Source of the DNA: Antilocapra americana
Lineage: Eukaryota; Chordata; Mammalia; Artiodactyla; Antilocapridae
Assembly: GCA_007570785.1 (NCBI GenBank)
Contig: ML660204.1
Location: 434,001-498,000, forward strand
Direction: 5' to 3'
DNA: 64,000 nucleotides
Numbering within the stretch: position 1 is the stretch's first letter; the number at the start of each line of letters is the position of its first letter. Position numbers and translations under genes: made by a program. Shown piece after piece: positions 11,057 to 21,989 of this stretch. The notes below the pieces were generated by a model. That model was not told the DNA's origin. It worked only from the letters and a program-made list of their open reading frames with translations, and did not search any database.

Positions 11057-11065
11057 AGGGGGCGC
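11057..11065 (+). promoter_or_regulatory. CTCF-like core motif
   Basis: AGGGGGCGC is preceded by GGCAGG, matching the core of the CTCF consensus but with mismatches at the CC positions upstream of the core. It lies 38 bases after the X-box-like site. It is a weak prediction on sequence alone. Confidence 0.3.
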
Positions 11066-11599
11066 GGGTGCTCTGGGCAGGTCGGGGAGGGGTGGCACGA
11101 GCCCCGGGCGCAGCCCCACCGGCTCCCTTTGTCAGCTCCCCTGCCTGGCCGCCCCCTCTCCAGAGGCCAGGGGAAAGGGGCTTTGTCTGGGCACAGGGAG
11201 GCTGGCGAGGCCCAGGGGAGGCCCCAGCAGATGCCCGTTCCTGCTGCTGGGCCCTTGGGGTGAGGGGTAGCAGGTGTCAGGAGGGCTTGGGGTGCTCGAG
11301 GTCTCTGCAGCTCAGGGCTCAACTCAGGACTGATATTGCCACCTGGGTGCCCACAGCACACCCCAGGATCCCTGGGTCCCACCACCCACAATGGCATCTC
11401 TGGGCCTTCTCAGGAAGGGTGTTTATGACCCACTCACCCATCTGTCCTGCCCAGGTCCTGGTGGAGCCAGGTCAAGAGCAAGACTGGCTTTGTGGGGGGT
11501 TGGCTGTGGGAGAGGCCCTGGGCCTAGAGCAGTGTTTGGGGACTCCCAGAATTCTACCTTCACAGCATCCATTCCCCTGGGGGCCTCCCTTCTGTGAGC

Positions 11600-11705
11600 A
11601 TTCATCTTACAAAGGGAACTGTGCTTATTTCCATTTTACAGATGAGGAAACTGAGGCCAGAGAGGTTATGTGACTTGGCTAAGGTCATGCAACTAAAAAG
11701 GTGTC
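11600..11705 (-). mobile_element. MIR SINE
   Basis: CCATTTTACAGATGAGGAAA, CTGAGGCCAGAGAGGTTATG and CTAAGGTCATGCAACTA are an excellent reverse MIR core. Confidence 0.85.
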
Positions 11706-11817
11706 ACCTCAACCAACTTTAGTCTTGTCATTGCCCTGCCATTGCTGTGGTGTTCATTGTGGCTGTTCCCTGTCCCCCTGTCATCTGGAAGTGTTGTCCA
11801 GGGATTAGCTAAGGGTA

Positions 11818-12010
11818 AGTAGAGGCTCTGTGGCCAGGGTTGGGGATGTGAGTCCCCCTCTCTCAGCCTCAGTTTTCTCCTCTGTAAAATGGGGATATAA
11901 TGGAAACTCCTCTGGTGGGGCTCAGATTATAGGAAACAGTGAGTAGAAAAGAACAGAGCCTAGCACGTGGGCAGTGTTAGCTGTTGTTATTGTTGGAAAT
12001 ATGATTATTT
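11818..12010 (+). mobile_element. MIR SINE
   Basis: CTCAGCCTCAGTTTTCTCCT, GTAAAATGGGGATATAATGG and CCTAGCACGTGGGCAGTGTT cover the core and 3' part. Confidence 0.85.
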
Positions 12011-12984
12011 TTATTATTGTTGTTATAACATGAGGAGGCGGACTTACATGCTACCAAGGCCCCTTTTCGCTCCAGCCTCCCTGGGCTCCCCAGACAGCTC
12101 TCCAAAGGTGTGGCCTCTCTGGAAGGCACCAGTCATGATCATGAGCTGGGACATGGGGAGTTCACAGCCTGGCGAGGAGGTGGTGTTAATTGTTTAATCC
12201 CACAAGTGTGTCTGGGGTGTGGGCTGTGAGGGTGAGGAAGGAGACAACCTGGGCTGAGAAGGAGACGGTGCCAGGAGGACTGAGCCTCCATTTACACAGA
12301 AGTGTTTGGGGAAGGTCTCTCCAGAGGGCTGGCCTGGAAAGGTCAGGAGAAGGACATTCTAGAATGTGGCTTTGCCTGAGGAACCAAAGGGAGCCAGTTA
12401 TCTCAGGAGCACAGAGGGACAGGGAGACTGAGGTGGTCTGGGGTTGGATCTCAGGGCCTTGTGGGCCATGGAGGGGAGTTTTGGGATGTGATTCTAAAAG
12501 ATGTGGAAAATTAGCAAGTAACTTTAGGTAGAAAAGGAGGGCAAAGACATTTGTTGGGAGAATGAATGAATGATTGAAAGAATGGAAATTTTGTTTTACA
12601 CTGGCCAACCACAGAGCCTCACCCCCCCACCTTTCCCTCCTTCCTCTCTTGAACCCCCTCCCCCATCACTCTAGCCTTCCCTGGCTGATTTGGTTCAGTC
12701 ATTTGTCAGCTGCTGCTTTGGGGACCCACAGTCTTATAGTGGAGGATCAAGTAAATAGAAAAATTCCATATCAGCTGTTTGTCTAGTACAGGGGAGTGTT
12801 CTAAGGAAAGAGCTGATACAGGTCAGGGCACTGCCTGAGAGGGGCATTGAAGGATCAATAGGAGTTCACCAGGCTGTCAAAGCTGAGGACATAGCACAGG
12901 CTCAGGGACAGGAAACAGCACACTACGGTGGGGAATTATTTTTGTTTGTTTGTTTCTTAGGGCCAATAGATAAATAAAGATAGC

Positions 12985-13165
12985 TCCCTTTATTGAGCTC
13001 TGACTGTACACCCAGCCCAGTGCTGCAGGCATGAGCTCACTGAAATCATACAATTTAAACTCTGCTCTCTTTGCAGCAAGGGCCTATTTCACTTTTATGA
13101 ATGAGGAATTTAGATTCAGATAAATTAAGTCACTTGCCCAAGGTCACACAGCAACCCCAGAGCCC
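12985..13165 (-). mobile_element. MIR SINE
   Basis: TGAGCTCTGACTGTACACCC and TAAGTCACTTGCCCAAGGTC followed by ACACAGCA define it. Confidence 0.75.
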
Positions 13166-13598
13166 ATGCTCTCAAATACTCAGAGGTGGAATTAGACAGA
13201 CACTGAGACCTGGGCCACAAAAGCCCCTAAAGTCCAAGCTAAGGTGTCAGGACTCACTCCTGGGGTTTCTGGAAAACCGTAGTAGGGTTCTGAGTGGGAA
13301 AGGGGTGGGTCAGAGCTGTGTTTGAGAGAGAAGTTTCCATGGCTTCTGTGGAGGGTAGAGGGAGCGGCTGTGATCAGTGGTGGGCTACTGCAGCCGTCCA
13401 TGAGAGGGGTGGGGAGGGACTGACTCCACAGGGGTGCCTGGAGAAGGAGAGGGAGGAATGCCTTTGACGGGGACCAGAGATGGATATGAGGCCGGGGGAG
13501 CAGAGAGAAGCCTCTGGGGTGAAGGCGTGGATCACAATTTGAGTTCAAGTCCGGTGAGTCGAACAGAAATTCGATGCTCTTTCCTCCTTGCAGGCCGG

Positions 13599-13735
13599 TT
13601 TTATTTGTTTATTTTTAATTTTTCTTGACCACGCAGCACAACTTGTGGGATCTTTGTTCCCCAATCAGGGTTCAAATCTGGGCCCTTGGCAATGAAAACA
13701 TGGAATATTAACCACTGGATCGCCAGGGAATTCCC
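13599..13735 (-). mobile_element. Artiodactyl tRNA-derived SINE (CHR-2-like)
   Basis: The T-rich left end, the TTGACCACGCAGCACAACTT block and the terminal GCCAGGGAATTCCC identify a reverse-oriented copy. Confidence 0.88.
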
Positions 13736-13791
13736 TATTTCACTGATTTGTTAAAGACAAAATCATTGTCTCCCTCATGAGATTATAGACA

Positions 13792-13888
13792 TTTTTTTTT
13801 TTCCAAGAGTTTTTGATGTGGATCATTTTTAAAATTTTCTGCATTGGAGGGTGAAGTCTTAACCACTGGACCACCAGAAATATCCCTG
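13792..13888 (-). mobile_element. Internally deleted tRNA-type SINE
   Basis: A poly-T start, TTTTTGATGTGGATCATTTT, then an abrupt jump to TGCATTGGAGGGTGAAGTCT and AACCACTGGACCACCAG. The middle of the long form is missing. It lies 56 bases from the SINE ending at 13735. Confidence 0.75.
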
Positions 13889-14524
13889 TAGGAAAAAAGT
13901 TTTTTAAGGTAAAAATTGGGAAAAGGTAATTCTTAACCCAAAAAGATGCTGGCTGATGGTGGATTTCAGGATGGCAGAACCTCTGTGAGTTTTCCCCGGA
14001 ATCTCCAAAGCCCTTCATGAGCAAGGGCAGAAAGCATCATCCTTGCTGATAATCTGTGTGCACGTGGGAACTGGCACTTGTGAGATGGTCTGGGCTGGGG
14101 TCAGGCTACCAGGGGTCCACTGGGGTCATTGGGAGTCCGACAAGAATTTGGGGTCCATTCCAAAAGTGGCTAGGGCTGCCAAAATTGGAGAAGCTTCTGG
14201 AAGCCTGGCAGCAGCATTCCTGACCTCCCTTTTTGGGCTTCCCCAGGCCAGGCCAGTGGACAGAGGCCCCCAGCCTGCCTGCCCCCTGCCTTCGGGTATG
14301 TAGCTGGCAGCTCAGGCAGGTGGTGACTCAAACTGCGGGTGCTGTGTCACCTGAGCCCAGGGCACGGCTGCCCCATGGGGAGGAGGGAGCCGTGTTCGCA
14401 CAGCCCGCTGGCCAGCTCACCTCCTCACTGTTATGGAGGAACCGTGGCCTTCCCTTGAACCTGGGAATGAAGGTGTTGCATTGTCATCCCCGACCCCCAC
14501 CCCACCCCATCTGCTAGCAGCGGG

Positions 14525-14635
14525 AATCGAGATTTGGTAGAAAGTGATGGTTTAAATCCTGGCTTGGCTTCTTAACACTTGGCTGCCATTTTCTCTGAGC
14601 TTCAGTTTACACACCTGTAAATGGTGGGGAAGTGG
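14525..14635 (+). mobile_element. MIR SINE
   Basis: GTTTAAATCCTGGCTTGGCT and GAGCTTCAGTTTACACACCT give a diverged forward copy. Confidence 0.65.
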
Positions 14636-15239
14636 GGGTGGGTCGTGGGTGTCAGTCAAGACCAGCAAGTCTCCTGCCCCAAGGAGGAGACAGGCAGTGT
14701 GAATTCTGTCTGCCCCTGCTTTCCCTATCAGCTCAACCGGGAGAGGAGAGGGGCCAAGAAATAAACCCAGATCCCTGGAAGCCTGATGAATCTGGGAATG
14801 ATTGCTGGGAGATGCCCTGCTTGAGCCGGATGTGCTGTCAGCTTGGTGTCCAGATGGGCACCCCAGAGTCGGGCACGCCTGGCCAGCCGTGATGCACAGA
14901 TGGTGGAAGCACAGGAGGCCAGGTCTCCAGAGCCAGAGCCGGGACTGCAGCGGGACGGGTGGTGGCGGGGGTGGGGGCGGGGGCTCCATTGGCCTCCAGG
15001 CCCAGGTCAGTCTCTATCAGGCGCCACTGATCTTCTTCGCATGTAGAGTGTGGCCAGCCTTGGGGAGCTCTCCTCCATCCATGACCCTGTCCCCCATGAC
15101 AAAGCAGACAGCTGAGACCTGGGAATGGACACCAGCTTCTGTCTACACTGCCAGGTCCTCTCCAGCACACCCCAGGAGCCTCAAAGGATGGGACAGTCCC
15201 TTCTGGCCTCCCCGCTCTGGGGTTTTCCCCCAGGCTGCC

Positions 15240-15620
15240 TCCCCCTGCAGTGCTCAGCTCCCCCCTGTGCACTTACTGTTCCCTCTGCCTGCGATATTCT
15301 TCCCTCAGAGCCCCACAGGACAAACTCCTCCATTTCCCCAAAGTCTCTGCTCTAATGCCCCCTTCTCAGAGCAGCCATTGCTGATCATCTAAAGGCACCT
15401 CCCTCTTCCTTGTTACCTCTCTGCTTTGCTTTAAGTTTTCTTCCTGGTGCTGATATTAGACATATTTCAGGTCACGTCTAATTGTCTGACTCCCCACATC
15501 CTCCCCCCACCCCACCCTGGGAATGTGAGATCCAGGAAGGAGGGGGCTTTGTCTTGTTCATGGTTGAATCCTGGGCCAGAGAAGGCACCCAATACCACCA
15601 CTGAATGAATGAATGGGTGA
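15240..15620 (+). mobile_element. L2 LINE 3' end
   Basis: ACTGTTCCCTCTGCCTGCGA, GAGATCCAGGAAGGAGGGGG and a terminal ACTGAATGAATGAATGG follow L2 order. Confidence 0.75.
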
Positions 15621-15999
15621 ACAAATTCATCACTCAGCAAATATTTATGAGTGTTTCCTGAGGGCAAGATCTGCTGTTGGTACAGGGACTGGGAACCAAA
15701 CCCCTCACACTGGGGCCTGGGGGAGGACACCTCCAGGATCCAAGGACACAGAGCAGAAAATGGAAGGGGTGGAGGAACCTGCCTTCCCTGCCAAGCCCAT
15801 CCTCCACGTCTAAGCTGTGTGGTTTGGGGCTTGGCATTTGCCCTCTCTGAGTCCCACAGTCCTCACCTGTAAAGTGGTGCTGAATATACCGACCAAGGGG
15901 CCCTAGCATTCCCCCCATCTCCCTCCCTGCTGCCACCCTGGTACATCTATAATCCATTATCGACACGGCAGCCAGAGGGGCCTTTTCTTCCCTTTTTTC

Positions 16000-16500
16000 C
16001 TTTTGCTTCCAAAAATGTATTTATTTATTTTTTGAATAGGTAACAAATTTGCATGACTCAACATTCAAAAGGTGCAAGAGAGAATAAAGAAAATATCCCT
16101 CCCACCCAGTCCCAGCCCAGCAGAACTCCCCAGAGGCAAACACTGTTTCCTCCTATTTTCATCTATCATGCCAGAGATAATTTTATGCATACACAAATCA
16201 GTGCATACCTTTATCTCCTTTTTTTTTTTTTTTTAAAAGGCAGACAGTAGCATACATGCACGTGGTTCTGTCCCATGTTTTTTCACTTGGCACAAAAGAA
16301 TTTTGGGGGGTCTTTTTATTTTTTGATTTTTATTTATTGATTGATTTTTGGCTACACCAAGATGTGAGAGATCTCAGATCTTTGATCCCTGATCAAAGAT
16401 CAAACCTGTGTCCCCTGCAGTTAAGCTCAGAATCCTAACCACTGGACCACTGGAGAGAATTCCCCAGGGGGTCATTTTAAAACATACACTATAACTGGTC
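16000..16500 (+). mobile_element. Ancient L1M-like 3' UTR fragment, interrupted by a SINE
   Basis: TTCAAAAGGTGCAAGAGAGA, CCCAGAGGCAAACACTGTTT and the cold-spot TCATTTTAAAACATACAC after the SINE are parts of one old element. Confidence 0.55.
16314..16466 (-). mobile_element. tRNA-type SINE nested in an old L1 fragment
   Basis: It shows the CCACTGGACCACTGGAGAGA end and a T-rich tail, with an approximate target-site duplication (GGGGTC followed by T-rich sequence) on each side. It interrupts L1M-like sequence of 16000-16500. Confidence 0.82.
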
Positions 16501-17015
16501 CTTCTCCTGCAAACCAGCCCTCTGGTGGATCCCCAGAATTCTCAGAATGACACCTGAATTTCTGCTAGGTCCTCTGTGATCTGGCCCCTGCCAGCATCGC
16601 TGACCTCACCTCCCACCTCTCTTTAGCCAACTCTCTCCACTCCAGCTCCGATGGCCCTCTCTCTGCTCCTCTAGTACATCCCCAAAGCCCCCCACCCCAG
16701 GGCCTTTGCATTTGCTGTTCCCTCTGTCTTGTTCTTCCAGAAATCCTCTCAGTTCCCTCTTTTTCAGGTCTCTCTTTAACTATCATCTGATCCTAACTCA
16801 AGTATCCACCCTCCCACCCGACCTGTCCCTTTACTCGCCTTTATTTTTCTTGATAATACTGTTTACCATTTGTGATGGGATGTATTTGTTCATCGCCTGA
16901 CTCTTCCATCAGACTGAGCCCCATGGAAGCGAGCACTGGATCTATCTTGCTCACACTCCCTCCCAATATCTAGATTTTAAAAAGTACCCCATAAATACTT
17001 GTTGTTGAAGCAAAT
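16500..17015 (+). mobile_element. L2 LINE 3' end
   Basis: GGGCCTTTGCATTTGCTGTT, CCCTCTGTCTTGTTCTTCCA and TAAATACTTGTTGTTGAAGC are in L2 order. It directly follows the L1M fragment. Confidence 0.8.
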
Positions 17016-17349
17016 AAACAGATCTCCTGTTTACAGATGAGGAAACTGAAGCACAAAGGAGGGGAATCCATGGCTCAAAGTCAGGGTGAGGTTGTTGCAA
17101 TTCAACCACCACAACCTGATTTCTCATCCCAACCCCGCCCTCCGTTTCCTAGCTGTGTGGTCTGGAGCTGTGCTCTTGCCCTCTCTGAGTTCCACAGTCC
17201 TCACCTTCCATCCTGGGGACTTCGAGGAGGATGGGATGCGTGTCTGTGGTCCTTTTCTGGTCCTTCACTCGCACACCACAGTGGGTCACTGTGTCACTGT
17301 CCTTTGCCTTCCACCAGAAGCCCCACCCATGGCTGGCATTACGCGATGA

Positions 17350-17820
17350 GAAGGTGCCCCACCATTAACAGTATTTTTAAACAACAATCCCAAGGAAATA
17401 TTTTTTAAATCCCACGTCATGCTGGGGAACAGCTCTGAATTATTAACTATCTGGCAGCCCTGCTATATTTCTTGACAGAGTTTATTCCGACACATACAAT
17501 TTTCCTCCTGGTAATTTATGAAAAGCGTATTCTCTTCTTCAGGAATCATACCCCTTTCTCCTGAGCACCGCCTCCCCCGACCCCAGCTGGAAGGTTTACT
17601 GGGTAAATTCACTCAACTTTATCTTAAAGAGTGTCTGCTTGCTTGCCTGATATTGAAGCACATTTCTTGGGGAGACATTGCAACCATGTTTTTCGAAATG
17701 CCCAGCCCGAGTCTTTTAAAGAATTCAATAAAACCCTGTTCATTAGGATGGATTGATCACTGGGAGATTTTTGCTCACATCCCCCAGGGATGCCCCCTCT
17801 TTCTCAGCCCCACACTGTGA
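17350..17820. other. AT-rich unique block, candidate conserved noncoding element
   Basis: The block matches no transposon I recognise, has no SINE or MIR hallmarks, and contains several homeodomain-type cores (ATTATTAACTA, TAATTTATG, ATTAGGATGGATTGATCA). An ATG-initiated 100-codon frame spans 17518-17820 and ends near an AATAAA at 17728-17733. The predicted peptide shows no known domain. A conserved enhancer is more likely than a gene. Confidence 0.4.
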
Positions 17821-17977
17821 CCCCTGATGCTAAGAGCACGTATCTGCTTCACATTCAGGTGATCATGGCTTGAGCCCCAGTGGAATCCTGTTTCTTGGGC
17901 TCTGACTACTTTGCATTGCCCACCCCATCCCAGGCCTTGGCTGCTGAGGGCACAGATGGAGTTAACTGAACCCAGAT

Positions 17978-18181
17978 GGATTGATTTACTTTTAAATATT
18001 TATTTTTATTTATTTATTTGGTTGCACTGGGTCTTAGTTGCAGCATATGAAATCTTCGATCTTGGTTGCAGCGTGTGGGATCTTTCAGTAGGATCTAGTT
18101 CCCTGACCAAGGATGGAGCCTGGGCCCCCTGCACTGCAAGAGCAGAGTCTTAGCCACTGGATCACCAGGGAAGTCCCTATA
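17978..18181 (-). mobile_element. Artiodactyl tRNA-derived SINE (CHR-2-like)
   Basis: It contains GGTTGCACTGGGTCTTAGTT and ends ATCACCAGGGAAGTCCC. A perfect 11-bp target-site duplication, TGAACCCAGAT, lies at 17967-17977 and 18182-18192. Confidence 0.92.
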
Positions 18182-18189
18182 TGAACCCA

Positions 18190-18325
18190 GATTTAGAGTC
18201 AAAGGCCCTGGTTCTAGTCTTACTGGTGTCATACTCAGCTGAGTGACCTTGGGTAAGTCACCAAACCTCTCTGATCTAGTTTTTTCCACTCCTGATCCAG
18301 TTTTCTCATCCATAAAACAGGGAGT
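18190..18325 (+). mobile_element. MIR SINE
   Basis: GAGTGACCTTGGGTAAGTCA and TTTTCTCATCCATAAAACAG mark the core. It begins at the downstream target duplication of the SINE at 17978-18181. Confidence 0.75.
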
Positions 18326-19004
18326 AATGACCCAAATTCAGGCATCCACTCATCACACACTCAGAGTGCTCTGTGCTGAGCACTGGGGATCCAAGCTGAT
18401 GCCCACCCTCATGGAATTCACGGCAAGTGGGGAATCAGACCAGCTAAACACACAAAGGAACTAAAGACATGTCGGATGCTGGTAAGATCTATGGCAGAAA
18501 TTAAGCTGGGATAGGCTGGGAAGTGGTGGTGGGGGCTATTTTCAGCAGGAGGTCCAGGACAGAGGTGGGGTGGGGGGACAGCACAGATCTGGTAGGGCAG
18601 TGGTTTTTACTCCCCACCACCACCACCAGGGAAGATTTTGTCCCCAGAGACAGACATTTGGCAGTGTCCCCAGAGTTCTGTTTGTCACAGCTGAGGGGGG
18701 GGATGCTACTGGTATGTAGCAGGTGGAGCCCAGGTTGGCTGCAGCCACCATCCTGCGGTGCCCGGGACAGCCTGGAGAAGATCTGCTGAGGGGCCTGAAG
18801 GCTGGCGCTTTTACTCCAGTGATCTGGAAGCCACGGGAGGGTCCTCCCCCAGAAGCACCAGAGAGAGGATAGCAGACGTCCCGTCGGATCCCTGTACAAG
18901 GATCACTTGGCCACCTCCCTGAAACCATACTTACTACTATGATTCAACTGGACAGAGCAGGGCCTGCCCTCGCTGAGTGAATATTCTACCCCAGGGGGAG
19001 AAAG

Positions 19005-19320
19005 GGACGAAGCCACTGCTCTTTTGTTCAGAGTCCTCAAAAGCCTCCCCTCCTGCCCTCACTCCCCACCGCCCTTGGGACAAACTCCAGGGTTCACAGG
19101 CCTGCCAGACGCCCTCTGCCCTCTCTGACTCCACTCTCTCTTGTGTCCTTGGGACATGCATGCTGGCCTCCTGGGGGCCTCTGCAGTGCTCTTTCTTCTG
19201 CCTGGACGCCCACCACCTGCCCCGCACCATCCCTGTGACTCTTCCCAAAGGTCACCTCTTTACCGAGACTTCAGGCCCCCAACCACCGAGTCTAAACAGT
19301 CATCACCCTAACCTTTACTC
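19005..19320 (+). mobile_element. L2 LINE fragment
   Basis: GTCCTCAAAAGCCTCCCCTC through CACTCTCTCTTGTGTCCTTG is the more 5' L2 section; a reverse-oriented L2 begins just after it at about 19360. Confidence 0.55.
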
Positions 19321-19359
19321 TGCTTCCTTCTGTCTGTCCATCTCCTTTCCATCCATCCA

Positions 19360-20080
19360 TCCTTTCATCTGTTCATTTGTTCATTCATTCAACAAATACT
19401 CGGTGAGTCCTGACTATGTGCCAGGCTTTGTCCTGGGGACCCAGTGGGGAAGGACTCATGAAGGTCCACATCGCTAGGAGAATAGATGCTGTTAGTCACA
19501 TAAGCACAAGCTTCCGGTGGCAAGAAGAGTGAGAAAAGAAAGGTCTGGGAGTGGCTGGTACAAGTTGGGAGTCAAGGGGGGCTTCCTGGAGGAAGTGACC
19601 ACTGAACTGAGATCTGAAGGGGAGGGACGGTAAGTGGGTACAGGGTAAGTGGGTACTGGTTATGAGGTGTGGGAGTGGTCATTCCCAGCCTGCGAGGTGG
19701 GCACCAGCAGGGTGCACCTGAGACCAGTCAGTGTGAAGGAGCACAGAGAGATGGGGTGCGGTGGGGTGTGAGTGGCAGGAGATGAGGCCCAGTGGTAACT
19801 GGAGGTGCAGTTATGTGAGGCCTGTGGACCAGGGTAAGGAGGGTGGGAGTGGGACAGAGAGTTGAGGCAGGAGGAAGTAGGGGCTGATCTCCACTCTCCT
19901 CCACTTCTTGGAGAATAATCTGAAGCTGGGTGAGGGTGTCCAGTGAGAATGGTGCTTCGGTTGTCCGGGCTTAAGAGGGCAGTGGCCTCAGCCAGAAAGT
20001 ACCAGAATGGAGAGGAAATTAGAGATTAAATTGATGGCCCTGGCGGAGCTGTGGACGTGAGGCTAAGAGCTGGGAGGAGT
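19360..20080 (-). mobile_element. L2 LINE, extended reverse copy
   Basis: CATTCAACAAATACTCGGTG and GACTATGTGCCAGGCTTTGT start it; GGAGGAAGTGACCACTGAAC and GAGACCAGTCAGTGTGAAGG continue toward the L2 interior. Confidence 0.7.
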
Positions 20081-20172
20081 CCAGGACTCCTTCACCCACC
20101 GGTCATCCCTTACCCAAGCAGAACCAGGCAGTCCCCTCACTGGGCACTGAGGAGTCTACTGGCTCAGAGGTC

Positions 20173-20230
20173 TCTCTCTCTCCATCCATCCATCCATCCA
20201 TCCATCCATTCATCCATCCATTCATCCACA
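20173..20230 (+). repeat. (CATC)n tetranucleotide array
   Basis: About eleven near-perfect CATC units follow a short (TC)n run. Tetranucleotide arrays of this kind are usually polymorphic. Confidence 0.9.
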
Positions 20231-20239
20231 GATCCATCT

Positions 20240-21630
20240 TTCCAACCAATCTCCTATCACCCAGCCAGCCAGCCATCTTTTTATTCTGTTTCTCAGCACT
20301 GTGTATCAGGCTGACTGTTGCGACCTAGGGACACGAAGGCCCAGGCAGGATTCAGCCAGTGTCATTGGAAATCTGGAAGTTTGGTTTCAGTTTGAGAATC
20401 TCAGGAAGACTGGACGGGGCCAGAGAGGTCACAGAGGTCAGATGCCATTGCTTAGGGACACAGAGGCCTGGAGAAGCTCAGATCCCCACGCAAGTTTACG
20501 TGGGCAGGGAGCAGGAGAGCCAGGCTTGGTACCAGGGTCCCCCCCCACCCCCCACCGGCCCCCATGCCTTTCACTGCAGGCCCTTTTTGCAGGTCTCCTG
20601 GAAGCCCTGGCTGGGGCCTGTCAGCTCCAAGGAGGCCCTGCAGCTGGGAGGGGAGCAGCCTCTGGGCCCACAAGCCCCTCCTAGCAGACCTCCTTGCCAT
20701 CCCCTTCCCCGCCCCACCCCAAAGGCTGCAAGAGGGGCCTGGCTGGGAAAGTGCTTCTGGTGTTGCCCAGAAGGCTGCTGATTCATGCCTCGCAGGAGTT
20801 GCCTGTTAAATAGGAGCTTGACTGTGGCCTGCGCCTGTCTCTTTAAGGCCAGCTTGGGCCTCCCTACTCAGCCTGTGTGCCCTGAGGAACAGGAACCAGG
20901 CAGGCCTGGTGTCTCCCAAGACAGAATTAGTGACTCTAACCTGTTCAAGTAGCCTGGGGCGGGGCCCACAGGTCCCAGAGCAGGGCAGGGAGGACCTAGC
21001 CCAGAAGGGCCCTCCCCTTTCCAGGACCACACCCTCAGGAAGAGAGGGAGCTGGGAGCTCACACCAGGCAGCCTGGCTCTGAACCTTGGGCCCGAGACAC
21101 CTGAGCTGGGGTCTGTGGAGGTCCTGGGCGAGGGTCACCACCTGTCCAGGTTGCCTGGGTCCGGGGGAAGCAAACCAGGACCTGCTGGTAGCTCTACTGT
21201 GAGCACTCCAAGACCAAAGCCACCCCACCCTGACAGCTCCCTGGGGTGCAACATTCCGGGTCCCAGGGGCTGCCTCACTTGGGACATAGCTGTGTTCCTT
21301 GGGCGGGGCACCTAGTCTCCATGAACTTCTGTAACAGAGAAAGCCAGAGGCAGCATCCAGACTGCCAGAGTGACTCCGAGCCTGCATTTGAATCCACCTG
21401 TGTGCACTGGGGTCAGGTGTCCTCAGAGACCTCTAGATCCAGATCATTGCTCCATCCAGGCCAGGGCCTAGCCTGTAAGGTGTGCTCCGCGCTTGATGAA
21501 TTGAGCAGAAAGTTAACCGCGTGTCTGCTCCTCCTGTGTGCACAGGACTGGTGGTGACCCAGAACTAGACCTTCCTCTGACACCAAAGAGGTCATCCTCA
21601 GAGGGAAGGGAGACAGAAGAGGAGTCGGTG
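20240..21630. other. Unassigned GC-rich intergenic sequence
   Basis: About 1.4 kb without recognised repeats. Overlapping frames such as 20806-21387 on the reverse strand show no known domain. Confidence 0.45.
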
Positions 21631-21641
21631 CCCAGAGTGGC

Positions 21642-21774
21642 CCCCGGTTTTTGTTTGTTTGTTTGGCTAAATCATGTGGCCTATGGGATTTTAGTGTCCC
21701 CGACCAGGGATCGAACCTGCACTCCCCTGCAATGGAAGGCGAAGACTTAACCAGTGGACCACCAGGGAAGTCCC
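21642..21774 (-). mobile_element. Artiodactyl tRNA-derived SINE (CHR-2-like)
   Basis: GACCAGGGATCGAACCTGCA and GGACCACCAGGGAAGTCCCC give the reverse-strand tRNA-like head. The flanks share an imperfect GAGTGG(C/G) duplication. Confidence 0.9.
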
Positions 21775-21783
21775 CGAGAGTGG

Positions 21784-21980
21784 GCTCTGCTTGAGCTTTG
21801 GGGTTATGCTACCTCCCAGGGGAATTTGGGATGATCTCCTTACTGCTCTGTGCCTTGATAATCCTCACCTGAAAACAACATTAGAAACATCTTCCCCATA
21901 GATTGTTGAGAGAAGTAAATAAGCTGATACGTGCGGTGCTCAGCACCTGCGTGATGTCAGTTATTATTATTGCAATTCTT
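21784..21980 (+). mobile_element. MIR SINE
   Basis: TTGATAATCCTCACCTGAAA and GATACGTGCGGTGCTCAGCA correspond to MIR core and 3' region. Confidence 0.6.
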
Positions 21981-21989
21981 ATGTGAGGG

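Larger units (their letters stand above)
10730..11130. promoter_or_regulatory. Isolated CpG-rich block about 32 kb upstream of NOL4L, candidate enhancer or orphan CpG island
   Basis: CpGs are clustered here (for example around 10840-10900 and 11000-11110), unlike the neighbouring intergenic DNA. The block is free of recognisable transposons. It contains TAATTA at 10976-10981, an X-box-like CCATAGCAAC at 11010-11019 and a CTCF-like core AGGGGGCGC at 11057-11065. No credible coding exon is visible; the open frames are GC-driven and in several frames at once. Confidence 0.45.

Noticed and set aside
10441..11397. 318-codon reverse-strand frame at the CpG-rich block
   Set aside because: It includes a run of alternating Thr-His from the (TG)n microsatellite and starts and ends in unrelated noncoding sequence.
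20173..20230. CRISPR-like array
   Set aside because: Units of four bases without spacers are a simple tetranucleotide repeat, and the genome is mammalian.
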